A stretch of DNA of 64,000 nt from contig CACVBU010000930.1 in assembly GCA_902728285.1 (NCBI GenBank), positions 646,567 through 710,566 of the forward strand. The letters are read 5' to 3'. This document shows, piece after piece, positions 62,666 through 64,000 of this stretch. The first letter of the stretch is position 1; every line of letters starts with the position of its first letter. Both the position numbers and the translations under genes were made by a program. The stretch is from Clytia hemisphaerica. Its lineage: Eukaryota; Cnidaria; Hydrozoa; Leptothecata; Clytiidae. The notes beneath the pieces were generated by a model. The model worked only from the letters and a program-made list of their open reading frames with translations, did not search any database and was not told the origin of the DNA.

Positions 62666-63406
62666 CCCCCCGGGGTTTTGCTGTACATTTGATTTGATAT
62701 TGATTTGGAGGACTTTTTAAAAGTGAATCTCATGGTTGATTGAAATTCGATTGACGTTTTTGCTTACGTTAATTTGTAAATTCCCACGAACTTGTAATTT
62801 CCCTCCTAGCTTTAGTAATTTCCCTCCTAGATTTTCTGCAAAAGTGAAATTTTCATCTTTTGGAAATTCATCACCTTTTTCGAATTTCTTACTAACTTAA
62901 GTGAAGGCTTAAAGTAAATGGAATGCTATATAATTAAAACTCGATTCGCGTTTCTATGACTTTTCTGAGACCAATCTTCAAAGTTTCAGATTTATTTCCA
63001 GTGTTAAATTGACGTCTTTCAGAATTGTTAGAATTTCAATCCAAACCACGAGATTAACCAGGAATCACATGCTTGTTTTCGTGAAATTCTGGATAAAATT
63101 ACCCTCGGTAAAATTTCGAAATGTTTTAAATTGACCTCGGGAAATTTATCCCGAATTACCCTCGTAACCATGAGATTACTAGTACAAAGTTTCTAAGCCA
63201 GTTAAATCAAGTGTTTTTGAGGCAAATTTGCAAAATTAAGATTACATTACATTAAGTTTTTCTAGTCAATAAGTGGGGGAGATTATATATTAAATACCTA
63301 TATGATATATTATCTGACAACTGTCATATACTAACGGTCTATCAAAAAACCTTAAACAGATTTCGAGCTGCGGGGTAACTTTGATCGGTTTGTAAAATAT
63401 CTTGAA

Positions 63407-63504
63407 CCCAGCTGGCACACAACGTTGTTTCAACGTTCATCTAACGTTATATGGACGTTGTGAACGTTAGATAAACGTTGAAACAACGTTGTGTGCCAGC
63501 TGGG
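63407..63504. repeat. 98-bp near-perfect palindrome CCCAGCTGGCACACAACGTT
   Basis: CCCAGCTGGCACACAACGTT at the left and AACGTTGTGTGCCAGCTGGG at the right, with AACGTT recurring inside on both arms. A folded-back MITE-like element. No ORF. Confidence 0.9.
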
Positions 63505-63728
63505 AAGGATTTATCCTTTATAAAATACAGTAGACTCTCGCTTATCCGAATTTCTACTATTCCAATCTTTCTATAATTCGAACTAGTTTCCAGTCCCCGT
63601 CAAGGAGAAGCCCGCTTAAAATACTTTCTATGATTTTGAATCTCTCTGTAATTCGAACAAATAACATTCCCTGTTCGGGTTCGTATTAGCGAAAGGCAAC
63701 TGTAAGTACAATATTATGTTTACATCAC

Positions 63729-64000
63729 CTGACAATTTCTACGTTCACCACCTCCTCTTATAATATGATAATCTAAACTAAAATTCAACAAGTCCATCAA
63801 TTGATAATCTCTTTCTCTTCTCCGTCCCCCGATCCCCAAGGACCAGCGATATCCTAACCCGTTTTCATCCGATATCAAAACCATTTCCCGTTTCTTTAAT
63901 CCGTGTTTCTTTCGGATTTTCCTCAAGTGTTGTCGAAGAGTAATCCTACCATACTCTTCATCAATCAATACGCATTCCTCCTTTATTTCATTCGGGTCTT
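63729..64000 (-). CDS. Exon of an unrecognised gene (3' end at donor, 5' off window)
   Basis: Open for 90 codons to the window edge. Encodes EEYGRITLRQHLRKIRKKHG, MVLISDENGLGYRWSLGIGG and LMDLLNFSLDYHIIRGGGER, ending at a GTGATG donor after CAATTGTCAG-type sequence (codon Gln). The balanced, domain-like composition suggests a real conserved protein. I do not recognise the family. It lies tail-to-tail with SCPx. Confidence 0.6.

Overview
The window is animal nuclear DNA: AT-rich, intron-rich, and crowded with short inverted-repeat (MITE-like) elements. The proteins (a polycystin-1-type PKD/REJ/GPS receptor, a RING-zinc finger-MATH TRAF, a peroxisomal SCPx thiolase) are metazoan. The TRAF and polycystin types, and the style of the repeats, suggest an invertebrate, plausibly a cnidarian or another early-branching animal. 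The species cannot be fixed from sequence alone.

Layout. (1) 415-41379, plus strand: 27 exons that join in phase without a stop (about 6.4 kb of coding sequence) into the extracellular part of a polycystin-1-like protein. The order is a Cys-rich WSC-like segment, several PKD-type beta-sandwiches, a REJ module, two Ser/Asn/Gly-rich repeat exons, a GAIN region, a GPS site and the first membrane helix. The 5' end is outside the window, and no PLAT or channel exons were found after the helix. (2) Its introns hold most of the mobile DNA: a 3.9 kb element with long inverted repeats and a broken nuclease-like gene (11218-15109), a 4.9 kb inverted-repeat element that split a MITE (16538-21409), and more than a dozen small palindromic elements. 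(3) 42453-46736, minus strand: a complete five-exon TRAF gene (564 codons) with an unusual 11-residue-repeat coiled coil. (4) 48431-59180: a 10.7 kb Penelope-like retroelement on the minus strand, with near-identical 1.09 kb direct repeats at its ends, an intact 657-codon reverse transcriptase and an internal array of degenerate repeats. (5) 60365-61991, plus strand: two exons of SCPx/SCP2 thiolase, with the rest of the gene not seen. (6) 63729-64000, minus strand: one exon of an unrecognised gene running off the window.

The three recognisable host genes are functionally unrelated (adhesion-type receptor, innate/TNF signalling adaptor, peroxisomal lipid metabolism). They show no operon-like arrangement. 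Exon boundaries were inferred by reading frame, splice-phase matching and GT/AG sites, not from transcripts.
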